A stretch of 64,000 nt of DNA from Hawksworthiomyces lignivorus (Eukaryota > Ascomycota > Sordariomycetes > Ophiostomatales > Ophiostomataceae), in contig NTMA01000029.1 of NCBI GenBank assembly GCA_002917075.1, forward strand, positions 188,810 through 252,809, read 5' to 3'. Each line of letters opens with the position of its first letter. The first letter of the stretch is position 1. The notes under the pieces are model-generated. The model made no database searches. It had not been told where the DNA came from and saw only the letters and a list, made by a program, of their open reading frames with translations. The translations under genes were made by a program, and so were the position numbers. Of this stretch, positions 23,237 through 34,576 are shown in pieces.

Positions 23237-24193
23237 AAAGAAGCCGAGCCTATATTTTATGGACCGGGAAAGGGAGTCCGTGGAAGATGGGAGTAATTTA
23301 GTTTTGGGGGGGTCTTATTCTCTTCTGTTTCCTACTTGGCGTATGCCTTATGACCATAAATGACTCGTCTGATCTGTATTTCATTCTCGTTTTCGTCGTC
23401 ATGGATTTAACAAAATAGGTGGGAAATACAAAACATCATGCAAGTCTCCAGAGCTTGGCATGAAGTGATCAATACAATTCTAGAAGATCTTGAGCAGAGA
23501 GAAGCATATCATGTCCACAATGCACTTCAAATTTCCTATTTGAGTATACTGCTTTCTAATATTTCTTTTCTCCTCCAAAGCGACAGGAATATGCCAGTCC
23601 ACGACACATGTGTCTATACTAAAAAACTGGGGAGGCCTAGCCAACAAAAAGGTTTTTTTTTTATAGAGAAAGCGCTGAAAATTTCACCATTAGCCCACTT
23701 AATACTGCGCATAGCGCAATGTTTCAGCGTGGGTGTAGGGGTTACTGCAGGGCAAAATTGGCACCGTCACCCGGTCAACGCAGCTCTGCGCAACCAGCGA
23801 CCCCCCGTAAATAAAGCGGAGGACTCCACCAAATATCACCAAAAAGGCGATCTGACCGACCAAGGGCCAGGCCACAACCCAGCGACCAGGCCAGTCAATG
23901 CTTTAATAATGGTTCTTGACTGTATTGGGTTTTGGCAACTGAAATTGGAAGAATAATAACAAACAACTCTCGGGTTAAACTGACTAGCGAGTTTCTTGCC
24001 TTGCTCGTCTACTCTCTATCTCATAGCTTGCCTTCTGCCGTTCTCTTGAGCTTCACTCCGCCTTGCCTCTCCTCGCCTCTCCCTCATCTCTACTCACCGT
24101 TCTCCATTCTCCGTTCTCCATTCTCCGTTCTCCATTCTCCGTCCTTAAGCTCTCGTTGCTCTGCATTTGTTCTTCTTCTTCCTCAAGTCCGAA
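23237..24193. promoter_or_regulatory. intergenic and promoter region of the Aurora kinase gene
   Basis: About 960 bp without a gene. The last 200 bp are CT-rich and contain three perfect tandem copies of a 14-bp unit at 24099-24140. Confidence 0.5.
24099..24140 (+). repeat. 3 x 14-bp tandem repeat in Aurora kinase leader
   Basis: Unit GTTCTCCATTCTCC, three perfect copies, then a truncated start of a fourth (GTCC). It ends 53 bp before the start codon, so it is either in the 5' UTR or the core promoter. Confidence 0.9.
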
Positions 24194-25624
24194 ATGGCTG
24201 CGACGCGGGCCCTGGAGTCTCGCTTCGAGCGAATGTCGGTGAACGACGAGAATGACGATGGAGGTCGTACGTATCAGAAGGGAAAGGTGCGTGCCGGCTA
24301 GGCGAGAGAACGGACTACAGATTCAATTCAGAAAGTATCTTTTTGCTGACATTTCAAGTAAAGGGCGCCTCTTCAACAGCACAATACGGCCAAAGTGCAA
24401 ATCGGACGAATATCTTCAAGGTTGCGCTTCAGACACAAAGCGCCAACACGGCATCTTCTTCCTCCTCACAGTCGACAGCCCAGTGGAAAAGCACAGCTGC
24501 AGCGGCCGGCAGCAGCCACCATGCTCACTACCCACCATCGCCTGCTGGAAAAGGCCGTGGAGCAGCAGCAGCAGCAGCAAAGGCGGCTGCGTCGTCAGAA
24601 GAGGCGTCGGAGGTGCAAGAGCAGCACGAGAAGCGGACAGCAGACGACACATCAGACGAGATCGCGGCATCGTCTTCGGCGCCCATCTACAACCAGCCCC
24701 GGCAGTTCCATCTGGGCATGTTTGAGATCGGCCGGCCGCTCGGCAAGGGCAAGTTTGGCAACGTGTACCTGGCGCGCGAGCGCAACAGCGGCTTCATCTG
24801 CGCGCTCAAGGTCATGTACAAGGCGGAGCTGATGAAGGGGTCGGGCGTCGAGAAGCAGGTGCGGCGCGAGATTGAGATCCAGAGCAACCTGCGTCACCCC
24901 AACATCCTCAAGCTGTATGGCCACTTCCACGACACGAAGCGCATCTTCTTGATCCTCGAGTTCGCCGGCCGCGGCGAGCTGTACAAGCACTTGCGCCGCG
25001 AGAACCGCTTCCCCGAGTGGAAGGCCGCCCAGTACATCGCCCAGATGGCCTCCGCCCTGCGCTACCTCCACCGCAAGCACGTCATCCACCGCGACATCAA
25101 GCCCGAGAATATCCTCGTCGGCATCCACGGCGAGCTCAAGATCTCAGACTTCGGCTGGAGCGTCCACGCCCCCAACCACCGCCGCACCACCCTCTGCGGC
25201 ACCCTCGACTACCTGCCCCCTGAGATGGTGCGCTCCTACGGCGTCGGCGGCAGCGGCGACCGCTACGACAACTCATACGACGAGAAGATCGACCTCTGGA
25301 GTCTTGGCGTGTTGACCTACGAGTTCCTCGTCGGCGAGGCGCCCTTTGAGGACACCGCCGCCATGACGCAGCGGCGCATTGCCCGCGCCGACATGACGAT
25401 CCCGTCCTTTGTCAGCCCCGAGGCTAGGGACCTGATCAAGAAGGTGAGCCTACGCATCTACCTATAGAATGGCATGACAGACTGCTAACTCGCTGCAGCT
25501 GCTGGTACTCGACCCGGAAAAGCGGCTGCCTCTCGAGGCGGTGCAGCAGCATCCTTGGATCATCAAGCACTGTGCCAAGGGGGAGAAGGCGTCGACCCGT
25601 GACAAGGGCAAGGGCGGCGAGTAG
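24194..25624 (+). CDS. ark1: Aurora-type mitotic serine/threonine kinase (Ipl1/Ark1)
   Basis: Catalytic subunit of the chromosomal passenger complex, correcting kinetochore-microtubule attachment and acting in cytokinesis. Exons 24194-24286, 24364-25443 and 25499-25624 give 432 residues. The first 145 residues are disordered with Ser, Gln and Ala runs. Kinase landmarks: Gly loop [11 protein letters not shown] (158-168), ALK lysine (180), catalytic HRDIKPEN (273-280), DFG (293-295) and the Aurora-specific activation segment [16 protein letters not shown], whose second Thr is the autophosphorylation site. The C-lobe [20 protein letters not shown] and a short basic tail close the protein. Fungi usually have a single Aurora, so this is expected to be essential. 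The exon 2 acceptor (GTAAAG before 24364) is inferred from phase. Confidence 0.96.
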
Positions 25625-25962
25625 ATGGTAGTCGAAGGGAGAAAACCGCATCAGAGCGAAAGAAGCGTGGGATCGGATGTGTTTTTAATCATGACTGCGC
25701 AAGAGCATGAATGACTCGAGGGCTGCATAAGGCGTTTTCAACATGTTGTGGACATGCTCTTTTTCTTTCTTTTCTTTTTTTTTTTGGTCGTTCACGTACA
25801 GGCGTTGTATATCTTGGCAAATGGCTTAATTTAAGGGGAATGGGATAATATATAAACATGATTCTTGACTTCATCGTTTCTTTATGTCATGTGGGTGATA
25901 ATATACAAGCGTCGTCATTGTCCTCCTGCTCTTCCCTCTGCTGCTGCTGCTGCTGCTGTCCG
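25625..25962. other. convergent 3' region, Aurora / atp23
   Basis: 338 bp of AT- and pyrimidine-rich 3' UTR-like sequence; no gene. Confidence 0.5.
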
Positions 25963-26847
25963 CTACTTGTAGATGTCGTCAAAGGGCCGCGTGTCGCTGA
26001 AGCACGAGTCCCACACCTCGTTGACCACCTTGGCGGCGTGCACGTCGTCGCGGCACCGCGGCCGCGCCGCCAGCGACTGGATGGCGCGCGCGCGCACGCA
26101 GCGCTGGAACTGCTGGGTCAGGGTCCAGTTGCCGCGGGTGACGGCCTCGCGGGTCCAGCGGCACTCGCCGCTCAGCATGGACGCGCGGATCTCCGAGCAG
26201 GCCGCGTGCCGCAGGTTGTCCCAGTCCACCCGCCACCGCAGGTGGTCGTACGCGTGCACCATCTCGTGCGCCAGGTTGTCCTCGAGGTGCTTGCGGTCGC
26301 GCATCTCGTTGGCGCACAGCAGGATGCCGAACCCCGGGTGGAACCCCCCGCCCTGCCGCACCACGCGCAGCTCCTTCTTGGGCGCCGGTGCGTCGCCGTC
26401 AGCGCCCGGCGCCGACGACGATGACGCCGCCGCCGGCTCGACCTCGACCTCCGTCACCCGCGCCGGGCACCGCGCGCACACAATGTTGCGGCCGTCCAGA
26501 CGGTGGCCGCCCAGCTCCGCCGTCTTCTCCGCCATGAACCGCACAACGGGGCTGTACTTGAGCAGGTAGTCGCGCGCCTCCTCGCAGCGCCGGCAGTCGC
26601 GCTCCTCGTTCTGCCGGTACCGCCACTCGCGGTAGTGGTGCACGCCCTCCGGCGTCACCTGGCCCGACAGGATGCGGAAGTAGCTCATCCACCAGCTCGT
26701 GGCCGGGTCGAAGCCCGTCCGCTTGGGGTCGTTCTCCAGGAAGCGCTGGACCCGGTCGCTCGGCGATGAAGAGGTAGAAGGAGCCGCATCGGGATTGCTT
26801 AATGGTGCAGCAGACCCAGCTGCCGGGCTTGGCGATGTTGTCGACAT
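25963..26847 (-). CDS. atp23: Atp23 mitochondrial intermembrane-space metalloprotease
   Basis: M76-family zinc protease that matures mitochondrially encoded Atp6 and chaperones its assembly into the Fo sector. Single exon, 294 residues. The zinc motif is [16 protein letters not shown] (HExxH at 194-198). Cysteine pairs [11 protein letters not shown] (85/88) and VCARCPAR (124/127) fit the disulphide-rich, Mia40-imported fold. The conserved C-terminal [13 protein letters not shown] ends in the expected place. The first 30 residues are Ser/Pro/Ala-rich with no matrix-type presequence, as expected for a Mia40 client. An insert of about 20 Ala/Ser/Asp residues (138-158) between the second Cys pair and the catalytic helix is larger than in yeast. 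Confidence 0.95.
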   Translation of the reverse strand: MSTTSPSPAAGSAAPLSNPDAAPSTSSSPSDRVQRFLENDPKRTGFDPATSWWMSYFRILSGQVTPEGVHHYREWRYRQNEERDCRRCEEARDYLLKYSPVVRFMAEKTAELGGHRLDGRNIVCARCPARVTEVEVEPAAASSSSAPGADGDAPAPKKELRVVRQGGGFHPGFGILLCANEMRDRKHLEDNLAHEMVHAYDHLRWRVDWDNLRHAACSEIRASMLSGECRWTREAVTRGNWTLTQQFQRCVRARAIQSLAARPRCRDDVHAAKVVNEVWDSCFSDTRPFDDIYK

Positions 26848-27649
26848 GACTGCTGTGTTATATGTGTGTGCGTGTCTCTGAAAGAGAAATCCCCTTCCGT
26901 TTGCCCAAGGATCCGAGATCCTTCAGCGCATATCCTTTCGCGGCTTTTCCTCCATTCGCCTGACAGATTCTGCCGTCTATCGATAAAAAAGCGTCCTCAA
27001 AATGACAATCTAGGGCGGTGAGCGACTCTCGTGACAACTGATCCCGTGACTCCACCGAAAGGATTGCATTAAAGAATAGTTATTTGGATATTTAAATTAT
27101 TACCTCTCTGGGCGAATAATTTTACGCTTAATTGCCCTGCCCCAAATATTTTGCCTGTAGAGGGGCGAAGGGGGTCTGCCGCTGCCACTAAGCCCGATGT
27201 CGGGTCCCTGCCGAGTGACTCTTCCCCATTGACCAACCACGCCCTTCACATGCGACTAAAATCTCGTTTTTGCTTCCCCCTTCTGTCTCCGCCATGCGCC
27301 CAACGACATCTCCTGTTGCTCTGCCGTGTAAGAGAGGGTCGTGAAAAATCAATAGCATGACCAGGGCCCTGGATGGGCTGTTAGCAAAATGGATCCACAC
27401 GGAAATCTCTTAATACAGAGTGTCCATCATACTTGTAAGAAGACCTCCGACTTTCTCGTTCTCATTGTTTCCCTTTCCCGTATATTTTCCCAGATTGCTC
27501 TTCTTCGTTCTCTTTGGTGTGGCTTCACTTGTTGCTGGCATTCTATTCGGTTGCGTTGGTTATTTATCTTCTTTTTTTTTTTTTTTTATGTGTTTGTTGG
27601 CGGTGTAGCTTTTGTCCTTCAAGATCACATCTAACATCTCATCTCAGCT
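26848..27649. promoter_or_regulatory. divergent promoter region, atp23 / pro1
   Basis: About 800 bp. The half near pro1 is CT-rich with a T run (about 27571-27588). No other gene seen. Confidence 0.5.
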
Positions 27650-29392
27650 ATGAGAGGGCCACGGTCACTAGGCATTGTTATCAAGCTAGGTAATTCTCCT
27701 CTTCTATACTTGGTAAACGTATATATAACTGACCCTCATCACTAGGAACGAGTTCAATTGTGGATGCAACAAGCCATGAGCCACTCATTTCCACACTCTC
27801 GCTGATAGTCGAGACAGCTGTTCGGCTGCGCAAAGATGGCCATCGTGTCGTCATTGTCTCCTCCGGCGCTATCGGTGTAGGCCTGCGAAGAATGGACGTT
27901 GAGCATAGGCCAAAGCAAGTCGCAAAACTACAGGTAGGCTTGGACAGCGACATTTTGACACAGCAACTTGGCATCAAGACTTTTCATGCTGATTTTTTTT
28001 TTCCTAGGCCTTGGCTGCGATTGGTCAATGCCGTCTTATTAGTCTGTGGGATTCATTATTTGGCCACTTACGGCAGCCCATTGCCCAGATCCTCTTGACG
28101 CGGAACGATATAGCAGATGTAAGAGATATGTCCTTGCAAAAGAAAGGTTTTAAGCCAGCCTGCTAATATTCCTAGCGTACCCAATATCTCCGGGCACAAA
28201 ATACATTTGCCGAGCTGCTCGACATGGGCGTGATCCCCATTGTCAACGAGAACGACACCCTCGCAGTAGAGGAGATCAAATTCGGCGACAATGACACTCT
28301 ATCCGCCATCACGGCTGCCATGATTCACGCCGATCTGCTGTTCCTCATGACAGATGTTGACTGCTTGTACACGAAGAACCCTCGCCAGCACCCTGATGCT
28401 GAGCCTATTGAGGTCGTCGAGGATATTAACTCGCTAGAAGCAGACAGTGAGCTCGGCCCTGTTCAGTGTAATTTCCTTCAAGGATTTTGTTTCTAACTTT
28501 CTGTTCAGTTTCTACTCCTGGATCAGCACTAGGGACCGGCGGGATGTCTACCAAGATAGTAGCTGCCCGGTTAGCCACATCAGCTGGCGTGACAACCATC
28601 ATCACCCGCTCGTCTACGCCTGGTAACCTTGTTCAGATTCTTGCTCACGTGCAAGCTACGCAGGGCCATTCTACCATACCAACCTCTTCTTCGTCTGCAT
28701 CTCTATCATCTGCAACAGCTGGAACCGGGCACAACACACCCACAGGCACCAGCACGCCCTCCGCCTCAACTCTCCTCTCCAAACCTCCCCTGCACACACG
28801 CTTCCTACCATGGTCGGAGCCTATCCGGGATCGCTCCTTCTGGATTCTGCACGGCCTCAAGCCGCACGGTACACTCTTTATCGACCAAGGTGCTTATCAT
28901 GCCTTGGTAGAGCACGCTGGTCTGCTTCCTGTGGGCATCGTGGACGTTGAGGGTCCATTTTCTGAAAATGACGCGGTTCGGCTGGTTGTGGTGGACCGGC
29001 GGCAGGCCGCCAATGGCCATGCAACAGGTGCAGCAATAGCTGCACCGACACCCCTAAACACACTTAGTCTCGTTCCATCCGGTACCGAAGTGGGCCGTGT
29101 CCTCGTTAAGTACTCATCCACGGAGGTGGCCCGCATCAAGGGCCACCGCAGCCGCGATATTCAGGGTATTCTAGGCTACGTGACGAGCGAGTATGTGGCC
29201 CAGCGAGAGCACATCAGTTTGTTCCGCAGGAAAGATAGCCGGCCGGCCTCGCCGAGCTACCGAGACAAAGATAGAGGAGGAATTCATTCGCCGATCCAAA
29301 AAGCCGCTCTGGCAGCTTCAGCAGAGGCGGCTTTGCATCAAGCGGAAGGGTTGAAGCTCAACGGAATAACTGATTACGAATCGAAGGCGTAG
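27650..29392 (+). CDS. pro1: glutamate 5-kinase (proline biosynthesis)
   Basis: Phosphorylates glutamate to gamma-glutamyl phosphate, the first step to proline. Five exons close in phase: 27650-27689, 27746-27933, 28008-28118, 28176-28467 and 28509-29392, 504 residues. Amino-acid kinase fold motifs: [12 protein letters not shown] at the N-terminus, [36 protein letters not shown] (substrate site), [15 protein letters not shown] and [22 protein letters not shown]-terminal PUA domain follows (about 350-470: [55 protein letters not shown]). A 45-residue Ser/Thr-rich linker separates the kinase and PUA domains. The fourth junction ([14 protein letters not shown]) is inferred from phase. Confidence 0.95.
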
Positions 29393-29674
29393 ATTAAATT
29401 TCTCAAGAAGATTACATTACGTTGTTTCCATTTTCTTTCTTATTCTTTTTTTTGTCAAGATAATTTCATGAACACGCATTTGGGATAGAAAAAAAAATAC
29501 TCTTTGGACGACATCCGCCATACAGAATAACTATATTAGATTTCCTTTCAATATTTAAGCAAGAATTTACAAGGTATACTGCAATTAGAAGCAGTCGAAA
29601 GTTGTTTCGCTACCAAAGCGAGTTCCTATTTTCCATTTCATTACAGCCGAGGGCTAAACCCAATACAATCACAT

Positions 29675-30293
29675 TTACGATGCAGCCGTAATCTGGGAGT
29701 TGTTAGTGTGATGCTAGAAAGAGCGGACAAGGGGCTTCTAGAAGCCAAACGGACATACCTGCCACACGTCTAGCGCGACGCCGCCGTTGGCCGGACCGCC
29801 GCTGGCGTACCCAACAGCCGTGTTGAGCCAGTTGTACTTCTCGCTGCCTGTGTCGAAGACCAGGTTGACGTTGGGAGCGCGGCCGCGCTCCGTCACCATG
29901 ATGCTCGCGCCGTCATGCGTCTCCAGCACATACACGGCGTCGGGGCTGAAGGTGCCATTTCGGTCGGTCAGACCCCAATCCAAGCCAGTGGATACATTGC
30001 CTTGCCTCGTGTTAGTAGAGAGAGTCGTACGAGAGAGCGCCATCCTACCCAGACTTTCTATTATTCGGCACTGGGCCCTATCACATACCACTCAGCTTAG
30101 GACCAGAGAAGGTTCCGCCAGTAATAGGCAGGATACCCCGGCTTCCCGTAGGCGTCGAGCCAATCTGGACAGGAGCGGCCATCGTCAGATTGACGCTATA
30201 GAGATACGTCAGGGTCGGCGGCTTAGGATCGGCGCAAGCACCCGTGGCAGAGGCCACGATGGCGGCGGCGACAGCGAGAACCTTGGTGAACAT
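29675..30293 (-). CDS. small secreted DUF3237-family protein
   Basis: Exons 30293-30089, 30000-29759 and 29713-29675 give 161 residues in phase. Signal peptide MFTKVLAVAAAIVASATGACA, cleavage probably after the Ala-x-Ala near residue 20. The mature part begins with a beta-strand region LTYLYSVNLTMAAPVQIGST and the family motif GGTFSGPKLSGNVSTGLDWG, then DAVYVLETHDGASIMVTERG and the final NTAVGYASGGPANGGVALDV. These match DUF3237, a small beta-barrel family of unknown function common in fungi and bacteria. The last exon encodes only 12 residues (HHTNNSQITAAS). Two sequons (NLT, NVS) could be glycosylated. Role unknown. Confidence 0.8.
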
Positions 30294-31861
30294 ATTTAAA
30301 GAGGACAAGATGTTACCGTTGTTTTCTTGGAAAGACTTCAAATTGGTCTGGAAACAAGAGAATAAAATGCTCTCGGAGAGCATGAGCACAGCTGGGACTC
30401 TAATATATACTCCCCATCAACACCTATTCCTTGTCTATTTACCCTTTCCCCTTTCGTCTATTCCTTTCATCCCCCCTTTTGATACCCTAGGCAACCCAAA
30501 AGCGTATGTCAATCCCAGAAATGGGTTATTGGAGTGAAATTACAAAGGATTCAGGTACAGCAATCCTTAAGAGGCGGTCCCATATTACTGTGCATGGTTG
30601 CCATGCCTAAGCTGCAAAGTTGTTGTGTGTAAATTGAACCTTAAAATACCATAACGGAGAAAAGGGCCTTGAATAATACAAAGTCAGACTGTATGAAGTG
30701 AGACGGGAAGCGGTTAAAGTACTTTCTCACTTCAAAAAGCACATGCCAATTCTATTCACTTCTCTATTATGGATTCCGAGGAGGCCATTACCTTGTCGGT
30801 TGCTGATTTACGTCGCCATTTTCTGTGCAGTATGCATAAGCCCACGCATGTCTCAAAGCATGTATCGTTGAGTAGAATAAAGTTCATGGTACACTTGCTA
30901 ACCAGCACCAAACAGCCATACAGCAGCAACCACATGCGCTAGCGCACGCATCTGAAAACTTATGATGCAGTTGACAAAATATTTACAATATATTCGCCGA
31001 TATTTTCTTCAGAGGTTGATCTAGCTCTTTGAGCTGAGCGATATGACCGTCGGAGCAAACATCATATAGTACGATAATATATTGGACCCAACATAGCGAG
31101 GCATAGGACAATTCTAAAAAAGATCAAGTAGACCAGGGAACCAAGCATCAAAGCCGATTTGAAATCCACCTGAGGTTGGATGATGGATGGCAATAGACAA
31201 CCCTTTGCGGCTGGCAATTATGAAGGAGAATCGCATGCTGAGAGAGTTCAGGACAGGCTATTTGATTAACCGTATAAGTCTGTAAGCGTGGGTTTCATTT
31301 CTACCGAATGCTCGGTTCTTGTCGATTAAACATTATTCTGTAAGCGTTAAATGAATTTCATTGTCGTAGATATATGCCAATATCTAGAACTCCAAAAGCG
31401 CCTGCAAATAATAAAAAAGCTCACTAAAGGCGATTTTCAAACGCCCATCTTCTTATTTTCTTCCGTACTGGGGTGTGTTTCTTCTACTTTCTAAACGTGT
31501 AGAGAAAATTCTTACAAAATAGCTTTGAATTGTCAAACTAGGGCTTTTCACAATCCAAATCACGAATGTTGACTTTGCTGTCTATTCATTTGACAGTTAA
31601 TCCTAATGTTTGGAGAATTTGTTGCCATGGCAGTGATTAGGCAAAAACGCACAGCTGCAGTTCTTAGCAAAATTAATTTGAAGGCCAGGCCAATATACGC
31701 GGAAGATACAAACCGAAGAGAGCGGTTCTTCCGTTCTCCCCGCCAAGAGACAAAACGCTGGTGCGAGAATATATGTCCGATGTTGAAGCCAAAGCAGATA
31801 TTTTCTGTCTGCACCGACGGAACTGGTAGAATACAGACAACTTGAAGGCGGCTGACGTACG
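30294..31861. promoter_or_regulatory. divergent intergenic region between two secreted-protein genes
   Basis: About 1.57 kb, AT-rich, no gene recognised. It must hold both promoters of the DUF3237 (-) and HEFGH protein (+) genes. TATA-like TAATATATACTC lies about 110 bp upstream of the DUF3237 start (30401-30412). Confidence 0.5.
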
Positions 31862-33262
31862 ATGAGGTTGTTATCAAGAGAACAGGCGGCTGTTGCCGCG
31901 CTGATTGCCTGCACAAGCCTTGTGGGCTCAGTCGCTGGCGCACCAGCACCGGCGACCACTACATCGTCGTCCCCTTCGGCCGTCGTCACACCGGCCGAGT
32001 TCACGGCCAACCCCAAAGTTGGGCCCGGCGGCACCCATTTCCGCGACTACCCACACTTTCGGGTGTATAACTCGCCTAACGACAGCATCGCCGATGCCAC
32101 TGCCAGCATGCTCGAGTCGGCGTATACGTGCTATGTCAATGACCTGGGGTGGCGGTCTACGGGCCTCTCCTTCAACCAGGACACCGACACTGGGCCGTTC
32201 TACAAGGTGAACGTGTACCGCGTGGACGACCTGCCAGGCGCCGCGGCCAACACGGGGACAGATCAGACGACCGGGCTGAGCTTCCTGAACGTGGTGACCA
32301 AGTACCTGACGGAGCCCTCCATCACGGTGCACGAGTTTGGGCACGCGCTGACGTACGCGGCGAGCGTGTGGATCAACCAGACCAAGACGGGCGCCTGGTG
32401 GGAGACGGTGGCGCAGTTCGTGGCCGACACGTTCATCACGTCGTCGGCATGCGCCGCCGCGCGCAAGCAGTTCCAGCAGCCCGACGACGGCCCTACGATG
32501 ATGGACCTAAAGAAGGTGCTGGGCGACTCGTACCAGGCCATCGTGGACGCGACGCGCAGCCCGGCCCGCAGCGAGCCCAGCGCCAACTACTACCAAGCGT
32601 GGCCGTTCTTCGTCTACCTCTTCTACAACCCGGACGACTACGCGCCGCTGCGCAACCACGCCGTGTTCCCGGGCGTCTGGAAGCAGTACAAGCTCAACAG
32701 CGACGAGACGCCGCTGCACGTGCTGGAGCGCATCGTGGCGCCCGCTGTCAAGATCCAGGCGCTCGTCGGGCGCTACTGGGCGCGCATGGCGTTCGTCGAC
32801 ATTGGGCACCCCACGGCGCAGCAGCTGTACCTGTCGCAGCGCAAGTCGATCAGCTACAATGTCCTGGACGCCGTCAAGGGCGGTGCTGCCAGCAGCGCCG
32901 GCGGCGGCGGCAGCAGCCTGTACCGCGTCAAGGCCAGCCGCCAGCCGCGGTATATGGGCGCCAACATCTTGCCGCTGCGCGCCGCCTCCGGAGCAGGCAC
33001 CGTCGCCGTCAACGTCACCGCAGCCAGCAGCGCGCCATACACGGCCACTCTCGTGGTGCGCCCTGCCGGCGGCAACACCACGCGCTACACGGACCTTGTG
33101 CAGGGCAGTGCGCAGGTCAGCATCGGCTCTGGCGACGAGGTCAGCCTCGTCGTCGCCAACACCCCAGAGCTGCTGTCGTACGATCCATTTAATATGCCGG
33201 CTGCTGCCAACCGGGGGTTGGACTACCAAGTGCAGATCACCGGAGCCACATTTGCAGGATGA
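31862..33262 (+). CDS. secreted HEFGH metalloprotease-like protein (DUF6055-like)
   Basis: Single exon, 466 residues. A signal peptide is present (MRLLSREQAAVAALIACTSL, likely cleavage after AGA about residue 27). The body has HEFGHALTYAA (HExxH at 157-161) and, 18-20 residues on, WWETVAQFVAD, whose Glu181 could be the third zinc ligand of a gluzincin-like site. It then has YYQAWPFFVYLFYNPDDY and a helical block with WARMAFVDIG. The C-terminal third (from about 365) looks like beta-sandwich: VAVNVTAASSAPYTATLVVR, SIGSGDEVSLVVANTPELL. This layout fits the DUF6055 family of secreted putative peptidases. Substrate unknown. Codon use is extremely GC-rich in third positions, unlike its AT-rich flanks. 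Confidence 0.8.
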   Translation: MRLLSREQAAVAALIACTSLVGSVAGAPAPATTTSSSPSAVVTPAEFTANPKVGPGGTHFRDYPHFRVYNSPNDSIADATASMLESAYTCYVNDLGWRSTGLSFNQDTDTGPFYKVNVYRVDDLPGAAANTGTDQTTGLSFLNVVTKYLTEPSITVHEFGHALTYAASVWINQTKTGAWWETVAQFVADTFITSSACAAARKQFQQPDDGPTMMDLKKVLGDSYQAIVDATRSPARSEPSANYYQAWPFFVYLFYNPDDYAPLRNHAVFPGVWKQYKLNSDETPLHVLERIVAPAVKIQALVGRYWARMAFVDIGHPTAQQLYLSQRKSISYNVLDAVKGGAASSAGGGGSSLYRVKASRQPRYMGANILPLRAASGAGTVAVNVTAASSAPYTATLVVRPAGGNTTRYTDLVQGSAQVSIGSGDEVSLVVANTPELLSYDPFNMPAAANRGLDYQVQITGATFAG

Positions 33263-34576
33263 TGAAAGAGCAAGATCTGCTGAGCAAACGGAAAGCAAAG
33301 TCCGAATATTGTCGCCGCAGAAGGAGGGGAGAAAAGTAAACAAACCAGTACTCCATTAATGCATATATTTGTATACCGTATACTGTGATATCGGCGAGAA
33401 ATACAATGTCCTAATGCCGCATTAACTTTCACAGGAAGTGTGAACAAGGGCCCTCTTTGTTTCTTTGTTTCCTGATTCTGTCATTTGTTCTGTCTTTGTT
33501 CCTTTGTTCTTTGTTCTACTATTCTTCTCGAATCTTGCTTTACTTGCTATGCAAGGGCTGGCACGCTTTTTCTGGAATGCAATAGTTAAATTAACCAACT
33601 GCAGGCGATCTGGGGAAAGGGTCTGTGGGATACAGAAGCACAACCCTTTTAATTGCATCTCAAAGCTAAAGTAAATCGGATGGAAGGAGCAGAAATGGGA
33701 AGCCAAAGGGGTAGCCAATCGTTGCTTCTTCTTCATTGTATACACCGTAACAAATGGTAAACAAATAAGCCTAAGCAGGGAAGGAGGGCAACGTAGAAAG
33801 TAAGCTGAGTTCAGGGTTGCCAAGAGCACGGAAGAGTTGCAGAGAAGGAAGGAGGGAAGGAAAGAGGGGAAAATGGGCACCGAAGCAAACATTAGTAAAG
33901 TGCGAGCGAGATGGTCTGTTTACTTTGCTGCTGGCGTTTGCCAGTATGCATTATTGCATGCTGCTCATTATACTCGTATTTGACTTACTCGCTGGTGCAG
34001 GTAGTTGCGGGTTGCGGGTTGCAGGAATTGGTCCGTCTTCTGCTAGCGACTTGAAATGAGTTACCCCGACTTTGGGAAAGTGGGACTCGCCGTAATTAGT
34101 CGAGTGTAACTAGCGGGATGTGTTATTGTTATTGACAACTCCCTCTTCTCTTTGAAGAATATGCGCTTACCCCCCTCCCCTCGCCTCTTTTCGTATTTCT
34201 GTCGCGACCTTTTCTTCGTTCTCTTATTCTCTTGTTCTCTTGTTCTCCTTGCTCTTGCATACGCTCTCTGACACTTCATTGCAGCTGTGCGTGCATTTCT
34301 CAGACTCACAGACGTGCAATTCCATACACAGCCGTTCTTCCGGATCGACAATTGCCCTTGTTCGGAAATAACAAAAACACGTCACGTTTACGGACACGAG
34401 AGAAAGAAGAAGCATCTGCTATCCTCCTTTCTACTTTTGGGAACAACGTTTTCCGTTGTGATCTGTTTTCGGTCTACTTCAGTTCGCCTCAATTGCTATA
34501 CAGAGCGCATTATCTGCTTCTCTGGAGTCTCCAGCTTGCTATTTTCAGCGACAGCCTACCCCTCCCCAAGCTCACA
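33263..34576. other. intergenic, upstream of EXPERA-like gene
   Basis: About 1.3 kb; repeated TTTGTTC-type stretches at 33465-33525 and CT-rich leader sequence at 34190-34260. A 156-codon antisense frame (33422-33892) is low complexity and has no domain. Nothing else recognised. Confidence 0.5.

Noticed and set aside
32149..33343. Long open frames in other frames and strands over the HEFGH protein gene (up to 347 codons)
   Set aside because: Same GC3 artefact; the sense frame has a signal peptide and zinc motif.
33422..33892. 156-codon minus-strand frame
   Set aside because: Low-complexity sequence from CT/GA-rich DNA; no recognisable motif.
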